DNA from: Candidatus Micrarchaeota archaeon CG08_land_8_20_14_0_20_59_11 | GTDB taxonomy: Archaea > Micrarchaeota > Micrarchaeia > Norongarragalinales > Norongarragalinaceae | DNA: 5,665 nt | Direction: 5' to 3' | Assembly (NCBI GenBank): GCA_002763345.1 | Contig: PEXZ01000067.1 | Location: 1-5,665 of the forward strand | Part shown: piece by piece, positions 4,690 to 5,665 of the stretch | How the letters are laid out: each line of letters opens with the position of its first letter | Numbering within the stretch: the first letter of the stretch is position 1 | Program-made: the position numbers and the translations under genes | Notes under the pieces: generated by a model | Databases searched by the model: none | The model's input: the letters and a program-made list of their open reading frames with translations, nothing else | Told to the model about the DNA's origin: nothing

Positions 4690-5127
4690 ATGCTTTTCGA
4701 GGCAAACGCCCTTGTCTATTCCCTCATCGCCTCATGGCACGACATCAGCGAAAAGAGGGTACCAAACACGCTGAACGCGCTTTATTTTTTTCCAACCGCA
4801 GGGGCGGGAATAATGGCGGCGGAAGACGCGGCAGACTACGCCGGCTTCGTCATTATTTCGCTTGCTTTCGCCTACGGGCTCTTCCTTCTCCGCGTCTGGG
4901 GCGGAGGGGACGCCAAGTGCTTCATGGCGCTGTGCAGCGGCGCTCCGCTGATTGCGGAAAGAACGGACTGGCTGATGATTCCGCTTTCGTTCGTCGTCGC
5001 GGCTTTTCTGCTTGTTGCTTGGCGCCTGCTGAACCAAAAGCCGCTGAAGGGCGCGACGGGGTTCGTGCCTTTCCTCTGCGCGGGAACGCTCGCAACAGCA
5101 GCATTATTTAAGTCGGGAATTGTTTGA
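4690..5127 (+). CDS. Small prepilin peptidase, A24 family (GxGD aspartic protease)
   Basis: This membrane protease cleaves class III signal peptides of archaeal pilins or archaellins. The 145-residue product keeps both catalytic aspartates: Asp18 in WHDISEKRVPN (16-26) and Asp74 in GGGDAK (71-76), the GxGD motif. Hydrophobic segments are visible at about 1-16, 27-43, 50-69, 74-88, 95-114 and 123-140, giving a compact polytopic protein; the PFLCAG near the C-terminus recalls the conserved final segment of the family. It is shorter than bacterial PilD, lacking the cytoplasmic cysteine domain and methyltransferase region, as expected for an archaeal form. Whether it is EppA-, FlaK- or PibD-like cannot be told. 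The ATG at 4690 is supported by the TATA box 26 nt upstream. A class III signal-peptide protein starts 7 bp after its stop, a likely substrate. Confidence 0.88.
   Translation: MLFEANALVYSLIASWHDISEKRVPNTLNALYFFPTAGAGIMAAEDAADYAGFVIISLAFAYGLFLLRVWGGGDAKCFMALCSGAPLIAERTDWLMIPLSFVVAAFLLVAWRLLNQKPLKGATGFVPFLCAGTLATAALFKSGIV
5103..5112 (+). promoter_or_regulatory. Possible internal TATA box before the pilin-like gene
   Basis: ATTATTTAAG near the end of the peptidase gene is centred about 27 nt from ATG 5135, so the pilin-like gene might also be transcribed separately as a leaderless mRNA, allowing substrate to be made in excess over peptidase. It lies in coding sequence and could be chance. Confidence 0.3.
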
Positions 5128-5129
5128 GG
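5126..5129 (+). promoter_or_regulatory. Shine-Dalgarno GAGG for the pilin-like gene
   Basis: GAGG overlaps the peptidase stop codon (TGA, 5125-5127) and ends 5 nt before ATG 5135. It selects this ATG over the in-frame TTG at 5120 and suits translation from a shared mRNA with the peptidase. Confidence 0.55.
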
Positions 5130-5134
5130 ATATC

Positions 5135-5584
5135 ATGCGAAAGGCGCAGCTCGGCGTGGAGTTCTTCCTCGTCACTGCTGTCATAATCGCGTTCATGCTC
5201 CTGCTCTACACCGTCGCGACAGGGGAAACCGCCCGCACGCGCACGCTCGACGCCGCCCTGCTGTCGAAAACCCTGGTGGACGACGTTTCGTTTGCCGCCA
5301 ACTACGTCGCCTTGTCGGGCAACGGCAGCGTCCTCCGCCGCGACGTCTTCGCCGGCGCAGAGACGAACTGCTTCTTCTATGATTCGGCGGAGAAGGCGCT
5401 CTACTGCAGCCTCGAGGAAAGCAAGATGAACGAGTTCGGCGTCAGCGGAAGGCGCGTCTACGGCAGGCGGCTGCTCGCTGAGGCGCGGCTTTTCTGCGAG
5501 ACGCCGCTCGCGCCTGGCTGGTACCGCGTTTCCGTGACGAGCGTGGGCGGCGCAGTTGACGTCGCGTGCGCGAGGCTGTCCTGA
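5135..5584 (+). CDS. Pilin-like protein with class III signal peptide
   Basis: The 149-residue protein begins MRKAQLGVEFFLVTAVIIAF: a short basic leader, the predicted prepilin cleavage site between Ala4 and Gln5, Glu9 (+5 of the mature protein) followed by Phe, and a hydrophobic helix to about residue 27. This is the archaeal class III signature, so the mature protein probably assembles through the helix into a surface filament or stays membrane-anchored as a minor pilin. The remainder (about 30-149) is an outward-facing domain with four cysteines (79, 91, 121, 145), which could form two disulfides. I do not recognise the C-terminal domain; it may be a pilus subunit, an archaellin-like protein or an adhesive minor subunit. 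ATG 5135 gives a leader of the correct length with GAGG upstream. It directly follows the prepilin peptidase gene. Confidence 0.85.
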   Translation: MRKAQLGVEFFLVTAVIIAFMLLLYTVATGETARTRTLDAALLSKTLVDDVSFAANYVALSGNGSVLRRDVFAGAETNCFFYDSAEKALYCSLEESKMNEFGVSGRRVYGRRLLAEARLFCETPLAPGWYRVSVTSVGGAVDVACARLS

Positions 5585-5614
5585 GCAGCTGGAATTGGTT
5601 TTCCCGAATAAGTA

Positions 5615-5652
5615 GTAACTCGCTTATAGTAACAAATGGTAACGCTTAAATA
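5615..5652 (+). repeat. GTAAC iterations before the downstream promoter
   Basis: GTAAC occurs three times (5615-5619, 5629-5633, 5639-5643). The first and third are each followed by CGCTTA/GCTTA and an AT step, giving an imperfect direct repeat (5615-5628 and 5639-5652). The arrangement could be an operator or activator site, or two tandem promoter-like copies, for the gene beyond the window. Confidence 0.35.
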
Positions 5653-5653
5653 C
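5645..5653 (+). promoter_or_regulatory. TATA box for a gene beyond the window
   Basis: CTTAAATAC is a good archaeal TATA match in a spacer free of genes (5585-5665). It predicts a transcription start about 25 nt downstream, near 5674, just outside the window. A related TTATAG lies at 5624-5629. The spacer shows no clear terminator for the pilin-like gene beyond a short TTTT at 5599-5602. Confidence 0.5.
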
Positions 5654-5665
5654 CGCCGTTGCGAG

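Noticed and set aside
1..5665. CRISPR array, insertion sequence or transposase
   Set aside because: No regularly spaced repeats, no transposase-like protein and no paired terminal inverted repeats were seen; the only tandem repeat is the coding 57-bp duplication.

Overview
The window looks like chromosomal DNA from a GC-rich, very compact archaeon. The evidence is an archaeal-type asparaginyl-tRNA synthetase, a Pth2-type peptidyl-tRNA hydrolase, a pilin-like protein with a class III (archaeal type IV pilin) signal peptide beside its prepilin peptidase, TATA boxes about 25 nt upstream of start codons (leaderless transcription), and tiny or negative intergenic gaps. The small proteins and tight packing would suit a DPANN-type lineage, but the phylum cannot be fixed from this sequence alone.

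Layout: positions 1-346 hold no convincing protein gene. They contain two A/T-armed hairpins (29-53 and 97-116), a class II tRNA-like sequence (about 206-291) whose 5' acceptor strand does not match its 3' strand, and a perfect 22-bp palindrome (292-313). A 92-residue unknown protein (347-625, +) then runs head-on into asnS (1904-633, -). asnS and pth2 (1976-2320, +) diverge from a 71-bp spacer with a TATA box for each. pth2 overlaps the end of an unknown all-helical protein gene (2942-2307, -) whose C-terminus carries a 19-residue tandem duplication. Upstream on the minus strand lie pyrK (3736-2969) and pyrD (4640-3729), which overlap by 8 bp. A single AT-rich box at 4657-4671 sits almost exactly midway between the starts of pyrD (-) and a small prepilin peptidase gene (4690-5127, +). 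The pilin-like gene (5135-5584, +) follows 7 bp after the peptidase. The window ends in a likely promoter for a gene beyond it.

Functionally there are three themes: translation (AsnRS charges tRNA-Asn, Pth2 recycles peptidyl-tRNA, plus a tRNA-like locus); pyrimidine synthesis (PyrD and PyrK form the NAD-linked class 1B dihydroorotate dehydrogenase); and a surface-filament module (an A24 aspartic peptidase with a likely substrate). Two small genes remain unrecognised. Most annotated genes are standard; the points most worth checking are the tRNA-like locus with its adjoining palindrome, the shared bidirectional TATA box, the peptidase-pilin pair and the duplicated C-terminus.
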